From assembly GCF_011250635.1 (NCBI RefSeq), contig NZ_JAANNP010000012.1, forward strand, positions 1-64,000: a stretch of 64,000 nt of DNA, written 5' to 3'. The DNA comes from Motilibacter deserti. GTDB lineage: Bacteria > Actinomycetota > Actinomycetes > Motilibacterales > Motilibacteraceae. The notes under the pieces were generated by a model that saw only the letters and a list, made by a program, of their open reading frames with translations, was not told the origin of the DNA and ran no database searches. The position numbers and the translations under genes are program-made. This document shows, one piece after another, positions 44,231 through 51,968 of this stretch (within the stretch, counting starts at the first letter, position 1; each line of letters opens with the position of its first letter).

Positions 44231-45820
44231 TCACACCTGCCGCGCCCCCGGCACGCCGTCGTCGACGACGAAGGACGCGTACGTGTAGAGGCGGGCGTCG
44301 CGCCGGCTCACGGTGTCGACCATCTGCAGGTCGGTGCGCCACTGGTCGCGGCCGACGATGCAGCGGACGTGGCCGCGGCGGTCCCCGTCGAAGAACTTGA
44401 TGTGCGGGTTGAAGCCGATCATCGGGCCGTAGTAGGGGCCGTAGACCGCCCCGTCGCCGTTGGTCGAGACCGAGGTCCCGACGAACTCGGTGGCGACGAC
44501 GGGCGAGCCCGGCGTGTCGAAGTCGCGCTTGATGTCGTTGACGAACGTCGAGTGCCAGTCGCCGGTCACGAAGACGGCGTTGCGCACCCCGGCGTCCTGG
44601 ATGTGGCTCGTCAGCCGGTTGCGGGCGGCGGGGAAGCCGTCACAGGCGTCGTGCCAGAGCAGCTCGCCCGCGTTGCCGTCGTGGTCGAGCCGGGCGGCCA
44701 TCACGTTGTTGCCGAGGATGTTCCACCGCGCGGTGGAGGCGGCGAGGCCGTCGAGGAGCCACTTCTCCTGCGGCTGCCCGAGCATGGTGATCTTCGGGTC
44801 GTACGCCGCGGCGCAGGCCTGCGCCTCGCCCCAGCCGCACGGCGGGACGTCGCGGTACTGCCGCCCGTCGAGCATGTCCAGCTGGGCGAGGTCGCCGTAC
44901 TGGATCCGGCGGTAGAGCGTCAGACCGCGGTCGACCGGGATGGAGCGGCGCCGCAGCGGCTGGTGCTCGTAGTACGCCTGGTACGCGGCGGCGCGCAGCG
45001 CGGAGATGTCCGGCTGGCGGTTGGCCTTCGTGTTGGCGTAGTCGTTCACGACCTCGTGGTCGTCCCACGTGACCATGAAGGGGTGCGCGGCGTGAGCCGC
45101 CTGCAGGTCCGGGTCGCTCTTGTAGAGCGCGTAGCGCATGCGCCACTGGTCCAGGCTCCGGGGCGCCGGCCGCGCGGCGGCGGGGACGGGCGTACGCCGG
45201 TTGCCGCCGTTGGCCCCGATGGTGCCCTCGTAGACGTAGTCGCCGAGGTGGACGACGAGGTCGAGGTCGTCCTCGGCGATGAAGCGGTAGGACGGGTAGT
45301 AGCCGCTGCTGTAGTCCTGGCAGGAGACGAACGCGAACTTGAGGTCGTTGACCGCCGTGCCCGGCGCGGGGAGGGTCCGGGTGCGCGCGACCGGGGTGTA
45401 GTGGCCGTGGTAGCGGAACTGGTAGTAGTACTCGCGGTCCGGCTGCAGGCCGTCGACCTCGACGTGGACCGAGTGGCCGAGCGCGGGGCTGACCCGCGCC
45501 GTCCCGTGCCGGACGCTGCGCGTCATCCCCGGGTCGGCCGCCACCCGCCAGTGCACGTTCGTCGTCTTCCCCCGCATCCCGTAGCCCGGCTCGAAGGGCC
45601 GCGGCGCGAGCCGGGTCCAGAGCACCACGCCGTCGTGCGTGGGGTCTCCGGAGGCCACGCCGAGGGTGAACGGGTATTCGTCCTTCTCGCGGACCGCGGC
45701 GAAGGCGGTCAGCTCGCCGGGCACCTGGGCGGCGATGGCCAGCCCGGCGACGCCGCCGACGGCGGTGAGGAAGCGCCGGCGGTCGAGCGAGGCGGCGGAT
45801 CGGGGGGTCGGGATCGACAT
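44231..45820 (-). CDS. phoD: Tat-exported PhoD-family alkaline phosphatase
   Basis: 529 aa. The twin-arginine signal (DRRRFLTAVGGVAGLAIAAQ) is followed by an N-terminal fibronectin-like PhoD domain (FTLGVASGDPTHDGVVLWTR) and the metallophosphatase core. Metal-site motifs include FVSCQDYSSGYYPSYR, VHLGDYVYEG, TWDDHEVVNDYAN and FVTGDWHSTFV. PhoD enzymes release phosphate from phosphodiesters and monoesters outside the cell using calcium and iron, usually under phosphate starvation control. ATG 45820. No obvious PHO box was recognised in the 150-base divergent gap. Confidence 0.93.
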   Translation of the reverse strand: MSIPTPRSAASLDRRRFLTAVGGVAGLAIAAQVPGELTAFAAVREKDEYPFTLGVASGDPTHDGVVLWTRLAPRPFEPGYGMRGKTTNVHWRVAADPGMTRSVRHGTARVSPALGHSVHVEVDGLQPDREYYYQFRYHGHYTPVARTRTLPAPGTAVNDLKFAFVSCQDYSSGYYPSYRFIAEDDLDLVVHLGDYVYEGTIGANGGNRRTPVPAAARPAPRSLDQWRMRYALYKSDPDLQAAHAAHPFMVTWDDHEVVNDYANTKANRQPDISALRAAAYQAYYEHQPLRRRSIPVDRGLTLYRRIQYGDLAQLDMLDGRQYRDVPPCGWGEAQACAAAYDPKITMLGQPQEKWLLDGLAASTARWNILGNNVMAARLDHDGNAGELLWHDACDGFPAARNRLTSHIQDAGVRNAVFVTGDWHSTFVNDIKRDFDTPGSPVVATEFVGTSVSTNGDGAVYGPYYGPMIGFNPHIKFFDGDRRGHVRCIVGRDQWRTDLQMVDTVSRRDARLYTYASFVVDDGVPGARQV

Positions 45821-45970
45821 GCCGACGGGTCTAGCGCCTGAGGCTGCTGTCCGGGTGGCCGGAGTCTTACGCCGGGAAGAACCGGACACGTCCACTCGGC
45901 GCCGAGCCGTCCCGGCCCCGCGCCCGGGGCGACGGGTTCTGGGCCTGCGCCGCCCGGGGAAGCTGGTCCC

Positions 45971-46945
45971 ATGTCGGTCACGGAGCGCCTGGACCAGTTC
46001 CAGCGCCGCCACCCCGCGGCGGGGTTCCCGCTCGCGGTCGTCTACAAGTTCTTCGACGACCACGGCAACTACCTCGCTGCGCTGATCACGTACTACGTCA
46101 TCGTCGCGGTGCTGCCGGTGCTCCTGCTCCTGTCCACCTTGCTCGGCGTGCTGCTGGACAACAACGAGGAGCTGCGCGACCAGGTGCGCGACTCCGCGCT
46201 GGCGCAGTTCCCCGTCGTCGGGAGCCAGCTGCAGACGCCCGACCGGCTCAGCGGTGGGACCGCGGGCGTCGTGATCGCCGTCCTCGTCGGCCTGTACGGC
46301 GGGACGGGCGCCGCGCAGGCCGTGCAGCACGCGATGAACACCGCCTGGCGGGTGCCGCGCAACAGCCGGCCCAACCCGATCGTGGGCCGGCTGCGCGGCC
46401 TGCTGCTGCTGGCGACGCTCGGCATCGCGATCATCGGCACGACGGTGCTGTCCGCGCTCGGCGCGACGGCCGGCTCGTACGGCGCCGACGTGGACGAGCT
46501 GATCCGCGTGCTCGTCCTGGTCGCGTCCGTCGTGGTCAACACCGGCATCTTCCTGCTGGCGTTCCTCGTCGCCACCGCGCGTCGGCTCCGCGTACGCGAC
46601 ATCGCGCCGGGCGCGGTGGCCGCCGCGGTCGTGTGGCAGCTGCTGCAGACGTTCGGAGCCTTCTACGTCGGCTCGGTGGTGAAGGCGGCCAGCGACACCA
46701 ACGGCGTGTTCGCCCTCATGCTCGGGCTGATCGCCTTCATCTACCTTGCCTCCATGGCCCTCGTCCTCTGCGTGGAGCTCAACGTCGTCCGCGTCGACAA
46801 GCTCCATCCGCGCGCCCTGCTGACGCCGTTCACCGACGCCGTCGACCTCACGCCCGGGGACGTCGCGGCCTATACGACCCAGGCGCAGGCGCAGCGCGCA
46901 AAGGGGTTCGAGGACGTCGACGTCACCTTCCGGCCGAAGCGCTGA
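45971..46945 (+). CDS. YihY/BrkB-family membrane protein
   Basis: 324 aa with six helices. The N-terminal FPLAVVYKFFDDHGNYLAAL and LITYYVIVAVLPVLLLLSTL and the middle block GLYGGTGAAQAVQHAMNTAW are characteristic of the YihY/BrkB family (once misnamed ribonuclease BN). The biochemical role is unsettled. It ends one base before the pentapeptide gene, so the two are probably co-transcribed. Confidence 0.88.
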   Translation: MSVTERLDQFQRRHPAAGFPLAVVYKFFDDHGNYLAALITYYVIVAVLPVLLLLSTLLGVLLDNNEELRDQVRDSALAQFPVVGSQLQTPDRLSGGTAGVVIAVLVGLYGGTGAAQAVQHAMNTAWRVPRNSRPNPIVGRLRGLLLLATLGIAIIGTTVLSALGATAGSYGADVDELIRVLVLVASVVVNTGIFLLAFLVATARRLRVRDIAPGAVAAAVVWQLLQTFGAFYVGSVVKAASDTNGVFALMLGLIAFIYLASMALVLCVELNVVRVDKLHPRALLTPFTDAVDLTPGDVAAYTTQAQAQRAKGFEDVDVTFRPKR

Positions 46946-46946
46946 C

Positions 46947-47585
46947 GTGACCGGCGTGCGCGAGGTCCCCGCCGGCGGCGAGGTGCGCGGCGAAGACTGG
47001 GACGGGGCGGACCTGTCCGGCCTCTCGTTCTCGGGCGTCACCTTCCTCGACGTCGACCTCACCGACGCCTCGAGCAAGGGCGCGGCCTTCGAGGGCTGCA
47101 GCTTCCGCGCCTGCCAGTTCAACGGCTCGACGCATGCCGACTCCGCGTTCCTGAACTGCACGTTCACGAACTGCTCGTTCTTCGACGCGCGCATGACCGG
47201 CTGCAAGGCCACCGGGAGCCTGTTCTCCCGGTGCACCTTCGACCTGCTGCGCGTCGAGCGCGGCGACTGGTCCTTCGTCGGGCTCGCGGGGGCCGACCTG
47301 CGGCGCGCGGCTCTCGAGGGCGTACGCATGCGTGAAGCCGATCTCACCGGTGCCCGCTGCGCCGGGGCGGTGCTGCGCGGGCTGGACCTGTCCGGGGCGG
47401 CCCTGCACCGCGCGGACCTGTCCCGGTGCGACCTGCGCGGGTCCGAGCTGTCCGGGGTCGACCCGCTGGGCGTGGAGCTGCGCGGCGCGGTGGTGGACGT
47501 GCACCAGGCGGTCGTGCTCGTGACGGCGCTCGGCCTCGAGGTGCGGCCGGACGACGACGGCGAGGACGGGCCGGCGCGGCGCTGA
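46947..47585 (+). CDS. Qnr/MfpA-like pentapeptide repeat protein
   Basis: 212 aa right-handed beta-helix protein built of A(D/N)LXX-type pentapeptides. Two repeat blocks are visible: FEGCSFRACQFNGSTHADSA with FLNCTFTNCSFFDARMTGC, then ADLRRAALEGVRMREADLTG through LSRCDLRGSELSGVD. The ending GVDPLGVELRGAVVDVHQAV then a short helix LVTALGLEV closely follows the layout of Qnr proteins (about 215-220 aa), which mimic DNA and shield gyrase. Whether it protects gyrase is inference. GTG 46947 lies one base after the YihY stop. Confidence 0.82.
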   Translation: MTGVREVPAGGEVRGEDWDGADLSGLSFSGVTFLDVDLTDASSKGAAFEGCSFRACQFNGSTHADSAFLNCTFTNCSFFDARMTGCKATGSLFSRCTFDLLRVERGDWSFVGLAGADLRRAALEGVRMREADLTGARCAGAVLRGLDLSGAALHRADLSRCDLRGSELSGVDPLGVELRGAVVDVHQAVVLVTALGLEVRPDDDGEDGPARR

Positions 47586-47857
47586 GCGCGAGCGAGCGCT
47601 CGGGCTCTGCATGCACTTCTCCGGTGGTGTGTCCGGTAAAGTTCGAGAAGTCTTCACCTGTTTGAGTGACCTACTAGTCAACTAGTGCAACTCGCGAAGA
47701 AGGCGAAAGACTTGCGTAAGAACTTGCCGACGGGTGCCGGGCGAGATCTGGGCTAGCGTTCGAGACCCGGTGGCGCAGCCGGGGCCAGGAAGCAGGGATC
47801 AACCTGTTGGCCACGAGATGTCCCGACTCCTGCGCCCCTTTCACTCGAGAAGAAAGC

Positions 47858-48247
47858 ATGGGAACCGTCATGGCGAGAAGCATGTCGCGAGCCGCCGCGC
47901 TCGTATCCGCGTCTGTGGCCGCGGCCGCCCTGGGTGTCACCTCGGCGACGCCGGCGCACGCCGCGCCGGCCGTGTCCGGGGTGACGCTCTCGGTCAAGTC
48001 CGGAGTGATGTTCGGAGGCGCGCTGGCCACGATCTCCTCCTTCAGCGGCCCCCGCGACGGGGTCACGGCGTACGTCTCGTGGGGCGACGTCTCGGACATC
48101 ACGCCGGGCTTCGTCGCGGGTCCGCTGAACCAGCCTGCGGTCTTCGCCACCCACCGCTACACCACTCCCGGCACCTACACGGTGTCCGTCGTCGTCTTCG
48201 ACGACTCCGGGGTGGAGGTCGCGACCTCGACCGTCAAGGTCAGCTGA
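47858..48247 (+). CDS. Small secreted PKD-like protein
   Basis: 129 aa. A signal peptide (SMSRAAALVSASVAAAALGV; probable cleavage after AHA) is followed by one immunoglobulin-like PKD domain: YVSWGDVSDITPG, then FATHRYTTPGTYTVSVVVFD. This fold mediates binding in secreted proteins; there is no catalytic domain or sorting motif. ATG 47858 is preceded by GAGAAGAAAG. The 272-base leader region is AT-richer than average and has TAGCGT at 47753-47758 as a possible -10 element. The ligand is unknown. Confidence 0.8.
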   Translation: MGTVMARSMSRAAALVSASVAAAALGVTSATPAHAAPAVSGVTLSVKSGVMFGGALATISSFSGPRDGVTAYVSWGDVSDITPGFVAGPLNQPAVFATHRYTTPGTYTVSVVVFDDSGVEVATSTVKVS

Positions 48248-48456
48248 GGCGCGCGACGTCATCGCTTGTGGGATGAGGATTCGGCCGGTTCCTCGTGAAC
48301 GGCCATTTCCTCAGGGCTTCCCGTGGTGCGGGGCGAAGCGCGCTCTCGGTTGATCGGGCCGGGATCAGTCGCTCGTCAGTCCCGTTGCGAGCCGCCCTGC
48401 CGTCGCCGGCCCGACGCTTTCTCGGCTGACGGCAGCAAGGCCACCAGGCTGCGAAG

Positions 48457-48487
48457 GCCCCGCTGGTTCCCCCCCTTCCAGCGGGGC
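48457..48487. terminator. Bidirectional terminator between secreted protein and sortase
   Basis: GCCCCGCTGG and CCAGCGGGGC form a perfect 10-base stem with an 11-base pyrimidine loop, flanked by AAG on the left and TTT on the right. It lies between convergent genes and suits both strands. Confidence 0.75.
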
Positions 48488-48535
48488 TTTCGCGCAGGCG
48501 CTTGTGCCTGCGGACGGTATTCAGCGCGGCGGCGG

Positions 48536-49342
48536 TCAGAGCACGCGGCTGGACCGCAGCACGCCGATCTTGTCGATGCGGTGCTCGGGGTTGTCGAACT
48601 CGTCGGACCAGTAGTTGCCCGCGGCGTGATCCTCGAGCGTGGCGCAGGTCGAAATGGTGATCATGGCCTTGGTGGCCCGCCGCCCCGGGTAGCCCGGGAC
48701 CGCCGCCCGCTGCCGCGCGAGGGAGGACGTCGAGCGGAACGACGTTTCCCGCGTGCCCGAGATGACGTACGTGTAGACGACGCCGTCCGACGTCACCGTC
48801 ACGGTGTCGCCGTTGCGCAGCCGCGGCAGCTCACGGAAGACCCCGCCCGCCGAGAGCCGGTGGCCGGTGACGAGGTAGTTGCCGACCTCGCCCGGCCCGA
48901 CGCCGCCGGTAGATCCGCGGGGGCTGGCGGCGACGCCGCGGTTCTGGATGCGGGTGCCGGCCGCGTCGTCGGTGGTGCCCCGGTAGGGGACGACCTTCAG
49001 CCCGCGTACGCCGAGGGCCGGGATGCTCATCATGCCGGTGACCGCGGGGCGGCGGGTGGGCGTGGCGGTCGGCGTGGGGGTCTCGCCCGGCGCGGGCGTC
49101 GTGGTCGCGCTCGGGATGGGCGACGGTGCGGCGCTCTGCTCGGGGGACGGGGCACTCGGGCTGGGCGACGGGGTCACGTCCCGCGTGGGCGGTTCGGACC
49201 CGGCGCTCGAGGTCTGGGCGACGGCCTCGGGGCGCAGGGAGCCGGGCTCGTCCTCGAAGGAGCACCCTTCCAGCCCCAGCGTCAGTGCCACCGCGAGCAG
49301 GCTGGCGCGGCGCAGGTCGCGGGACGTCCGGTGCGGGGCCAT
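48536..49342 (-). CDS. Sortase (class E/F-like) with lipoprotein-type signal
   Basis: 268 aa. The N-terminus has a short hydrophobic signal with a lipobox-like cysteine (ALTLGLEGCS). A proline/threonine/serine-rich linker (residues about 45-100) follows. The sortase barrel contains SIPALGVRGLKVVPYRG, the catalytic histidine in YLVTGHRLSAGG, the catalytic cysteine in MITISTCATLEDH and the arginine in EHRIDKIGVL. Sortases join LPXTG-type proteins to the wall or to each other. No sorting-signal substrate is seen nearby. The class is uncertain. Confidence 0.85.
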   Translation of the reverse strand: MAPHRTSRDLRRASLLAVALTLGLEGCSFEDEPGSLRPEAVAQTSSAGSEPPTRDVTPSPSPSAPSPEQSAAPSPIPSATTTPAPGETPTPTATPTRRPAVTGMMSIPALGVRGLKVVPYRGTTDDAAGTRIQNRGVAASPRGSTGGVGPGEVGNYLVTGHRLSAGGVFRELPRLRNGDTVTVTSDGVVYTYVISGTRETSFRSTSSLARQRAAVPGYPGRRATKAMITISTCATLEDHAAGNYWSDEFDNPEHRIDKIGVLRSSRVL

Positions 49343-49633
49343 GGTTCACGGTACGCGGTGGAGCGCGTCCATGCCTGTCCGCGCGGGAGTGGTCGCCGGG
49401 GCTCCGGCGAGCACGCTGGCAGGCGGCGACCGGCCTCGCTCAGGGCCTCGAGGGGCGACCGGCGGCCTGCTGTTGAACACGAGGGCCGAGAGCCGACACG
49501 GCGACGCTGGGTTCCAGGGTGCTTCAGCCGCCGCCCCAGCCGTGCCCGCGGAACCACCCTCAGGACGCGGCTGATCCTCAGCCCTGTGGAAGCTCGGAGC
49601 GGATTGTCAGTGGTGCCGTCTAGCGTGCGCGAC

Positions 49634-51733
49634 ATGGGGCTCTCGGAAGCGGCGGCCAGCGCGGCCAGGCTGAGGAGGCTCCGCCTGCGCCCGCCGTCGG
49701 CTTCCCATGGGGCCGGGCAGGAGACTCCGGCGGCGGCCACGTGGACCCTGCGCCCGCTGTGCGTGCGCCGGGACCCGGCAGCCCGGTCCACGTCAGTTCC
49801 GAGGCTGGGGCACGATGCGCCTGCGCAGTCCCTCGAGAGCGCGACGTGGGGCGCCCACGGAGAAGGCGAGCGAGCCCTCACGGAACCGGCTCCACCTTCC
49901 TCCCGGCCCGAGGCTGCGGCCGGTCACCGAGTCGACATCGTGCACGCAGGCGCCAACGCCACCTCAGGCACCTCCGCGCGACACGACGCTCCTCCGGAGA
50001 CTGGGTGTGACGCGTCGGAGGTTGCTGCTGACGACGTCTTGTCGGCAGCTGCTGTTGACGTCTCGCCGGGGGCTGCTGACGCGTCGCCGGGGGCTGGGTC
50101 GGACGCGTTGGCGGCTGTTGCTGCGGAGGTCTCGCCTGCTGTTGCTGCCGACCCCGCGCTGGCGGCCAGGTGCGAGGCGACGCCGGCTGTTGCTGCCGAG
50201 GTCTCGCCGGCGGCCGGTACCGACGTCTCGCCGGCGGCCGGTGCCGAGGTCTCGCCGGCGGCCGGTGCCGAGGTCTCGCCGGCGGCTCGGTCCGACGCTT
50301 CGCCGGCCGCGCCTGATGACCCCTCACCGACCGCTTCGCCGACCGCGCCTGATGACCCCTCACCGACGGCCTCGCACTTCGCCCTGAACCAGACCTTGCC
50401 GCCGGTGCCCGGACGCGAACCGTCGGTTCATCTACTGCCGATCGAGGCGCCGGTGGCGGAGCTGGTCGCGGCGGCTCCTCCAGGGCCTGCCCTCGTCGAC
50501 CTCCTGCTGCTCCTCGCGGCGCGCGAGCTCCCTGCGGACGACCGGGTGGAGGTCGTCCGCGGCTGGGAGCGGGTCGGCGCGTGGGTGTCTGCGCAGCAAG
50601 CGCGTGCCCTCGCCGCCGCCGGCGCGGCGATAGCGACCGAATGCGCCCCGGAGCCCGGGAGCCTGGCTGCTGAGCACTGGTCCGGGGAGCAGGCGGCGGA
50701 GGCCGAGATCGGCGCCGCTCTGCGGTGGTCGTGGCCCACGGTGTCCGCGCGCCTGCGCCAGGCCGCGGAGCTGACCGGGCGCTGTACTCCAACGCTGACG
50801 GAGCTGGAGGCGGGCCGTATCGAGCTTCGCCAAGCGGCCGCGGTGGTCGAGCTGTGCGCCCCGCTCGACGACGCCGCGACCGAGCTCGTGCAGCAGCGGG
50901 TGCTGGCCCGGGCAGGACGGCAGACCGTGGCGCAGACACGGCGGGCTCTGCGGCGGGCCGTGGCCGCGGTCGACCCAGCGGGAGCGGCGGAGCGACAGGC
51001 CGCGGCTCGGGCGGCCCGCTGCGCGGAGAAGTCGGACCTGCCCGACGGGATGGCGCAGGTCGCCGTCACCACCGACGCGGCGGGCGTGGCGACCATCTGG
51101 GCGGCACTCGGCGCGGTGGCCTCGGCGATGCCGGCGGTCGATCCCGAGGACGGGAAGCCGGTGCCGGTCGCCGCACGGCGCGCGGACGGCCTGGTCGCGC
51201 TGTGCGCCGCAGTCCTCGCCGACCCCGACGTGCTGCCCGGGCTCCCACGGGCGACGCTGGCCCGCCCGGCGGTGCGTGTGACCGTCGGGCTGGACACCCT
51301 GCTCGGGCTGTCGGAGCGACCGGGCGAGCTCGAGGGTTACGGGCCGATCCCGGCGCCGGTCGCGCGAGAGCTGGCTGCGGACGGCTCGTGGCGGCGATGG
51401 GTGACCGAGCCACAGAGCGGCGAGCTGCTGGACGTCGGGTCACAGGCCTACCGGCCGAGCCCGCGGCTGGCGGCCTTCGTCAGCGCGCGCGACCGCACAT
51501 GTCGAGGGCCGGGCAGCGGCTACCCCGCGAGCCGCGCGGACCTCGACCACGTCGTGCCGTTCGACGGGAGCAACACCACGCGGGCCAACCTGCAGCCGCT
51601 GCGACGGCGATGGCACAACGCGAAGACCCACGGCGGCTGGGAGCCGACACGCTCACCTGACGGCGTCGTCACCTGGCGGAGCCCGCTCGGCCGGCGCTAC
51701 GTGGTCCCGCCGGAGGACCTGGACCCGGAGTAG
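49634..51733 (+). CDS. DUF222/HNH endonuclease-like protein with repetitive N-terminal extension
   Basis: 699 aa if started at ATG 49634, which follows a -10-like TAGCGT by seven bases (possible leaderless start). The first 260 residues are low complexity with tandem VSPAAGAE and APDDPSPTASPT units. Residues about 275-560 are DUF222 (LVQQRVLARAGRQTVAQTRR). The C-terminus is an HNH domain, DLDHVVPFDGSNTTRANLQ then WHNAKTHGGW. The usual CRFPGC zinc ligands appear as CRGPGSG, so the second cysteine is missing. Proteins of this family are numerous in actinobacteria and possibly mobile. A start nearer the DUF222 domain cannot be excluded. Confidence 0.75.
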   Translation: MGLSEAAASAARLRRLRLRPPSASHGAGQETPAAATWTLRPLCVRRDPAARSTSVPRLGHDAPAQSLESATWGAHGEGERALTEPAPPSSRPEAAAGHRVDIVHAGANATSGTSARHDAPPETGCDASEVAADDVLSAAAVDVSPGAADASPGAGSDALAAVAAEVSPAVAADPALAARCEATPAVAAEVSPAAGTDVSPAAGAEVSPAAGAEVSPAARSDASPAAPDDPSPTASPTAPDDPSPTASHFALNQTLPPVPGREPSVHLLPIEAPVAELVAAAPPGPALVDLLLLLAARELPADDRVEVVRGWERVGAWVSAQQARALAAAGAAIATECAPEPGSLAAEHWSGEQAAEAEIGAALRWSWPTVSARLRQAAELTGRCTPTLTELEAGRIELRQAAAVVELCAPLDDAATELVQQRVLARAGRQTVAQTRRALRRAVAAVDPAGAAERQAAARAARCAEKSDLPDGMAQVAVTTDAAGVATIWAALGAVASAMPAVDPEDGKPVPVAARRADGLVALCAAVLADPDVLPGLPRATLARPAVRVTVGLDTLLGLSERPGELEGYGPIPAPVARELAADGSWRRWVTEPQSGELLDVGSQAYRPSPRLAAFVSARDRTCRGPGSGYPASRADLDHVVPFDGSNTTRANLQPLRRRWHNAKTHGGWEPTRSPDGVVTWRSPLGRRYVVPPEDLDPE
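50201..50377 (+). repeat. In-frame 24-bp and 36-bp tandem repeats
   Basis: Four copies of a 24-base unit near GTCTCGCCGGCGGCCGGTGC plus CGAG run from 50201 to 50296 and encode VSPAAG(A/T)(E/D). A 36-base unit encoding APDDPSPTASPT starts at 50309 and repeats from 50345. Both lengths preserve the reading frame of the HNH gene. Confidence 0.85.
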
Positions 51734-51774
51734 GCCGAGTCGCGGGGCATTGGCGTCAAGACCCCGGGCTTCGG

Positions 51775-51959
51775 CGTGCCCGGGTGTGGCCGGCGTGCTC
51801 CGGCGTGCCCGGGTGTGGCCGGCGTGCGACGGCGTGCCCCGGTGGGCCGGCGTGCTCCGGCGTGCCCGGGTGTAACCGGCGTGCGACGGCGTGCTCGGCT
51901 ATGGCCGGCGTGCGATGGCGTGCTCGGCTATGGCCGGCGTGCTCGGGCGTGTGGGCGCG
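51775..51959. repeat. 29-bp non-coding minisatellite
   Basis: Six head-to-tail copies of a unit beginning CGTGCCCGGGTGTGGCCGGC run from 51775 to 51947: five are 29 bases, the third is 28, and a broken seventh follows. The tail alternates between a CTCCGG-type and a CGACGG-type ending in the first four copies. The unit is not a multiple of three, so it is not coding. It fills the gap between the convergent HNH and chemoreceptor genes. There are no unique spacers, so it is not a CRISPR. Confidence 0.9.
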
Positions 51960-51968
51960 AGCCGTTAC

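Noticed and set aside
45821-47347. Upstream extension of the PhoD frame to over 1,000 codons
   Set aside because: The Tat signal at 45820 defines the start, and the extension is antisense to the YihY and pentapeptide genes.
47740-47800. tRNA-like GTTCGAGAC segment
   Set aside because: Looks like a T-loop, but no acceptor stem or anticodon arm could be built around it.
48323-49633. In-frame upstream extension of the HNH gene
   Set aside because: It runs antisense through the sortase gene, which has a complete catalytic set, and gives no conserved protein segment; the extension is a shadow.
51775-51959. CRISPR array
   Set aside because: Unit length of 29 is suggestive, but copies are directly abutted with no unique spacers and no cas genes exist nearby.
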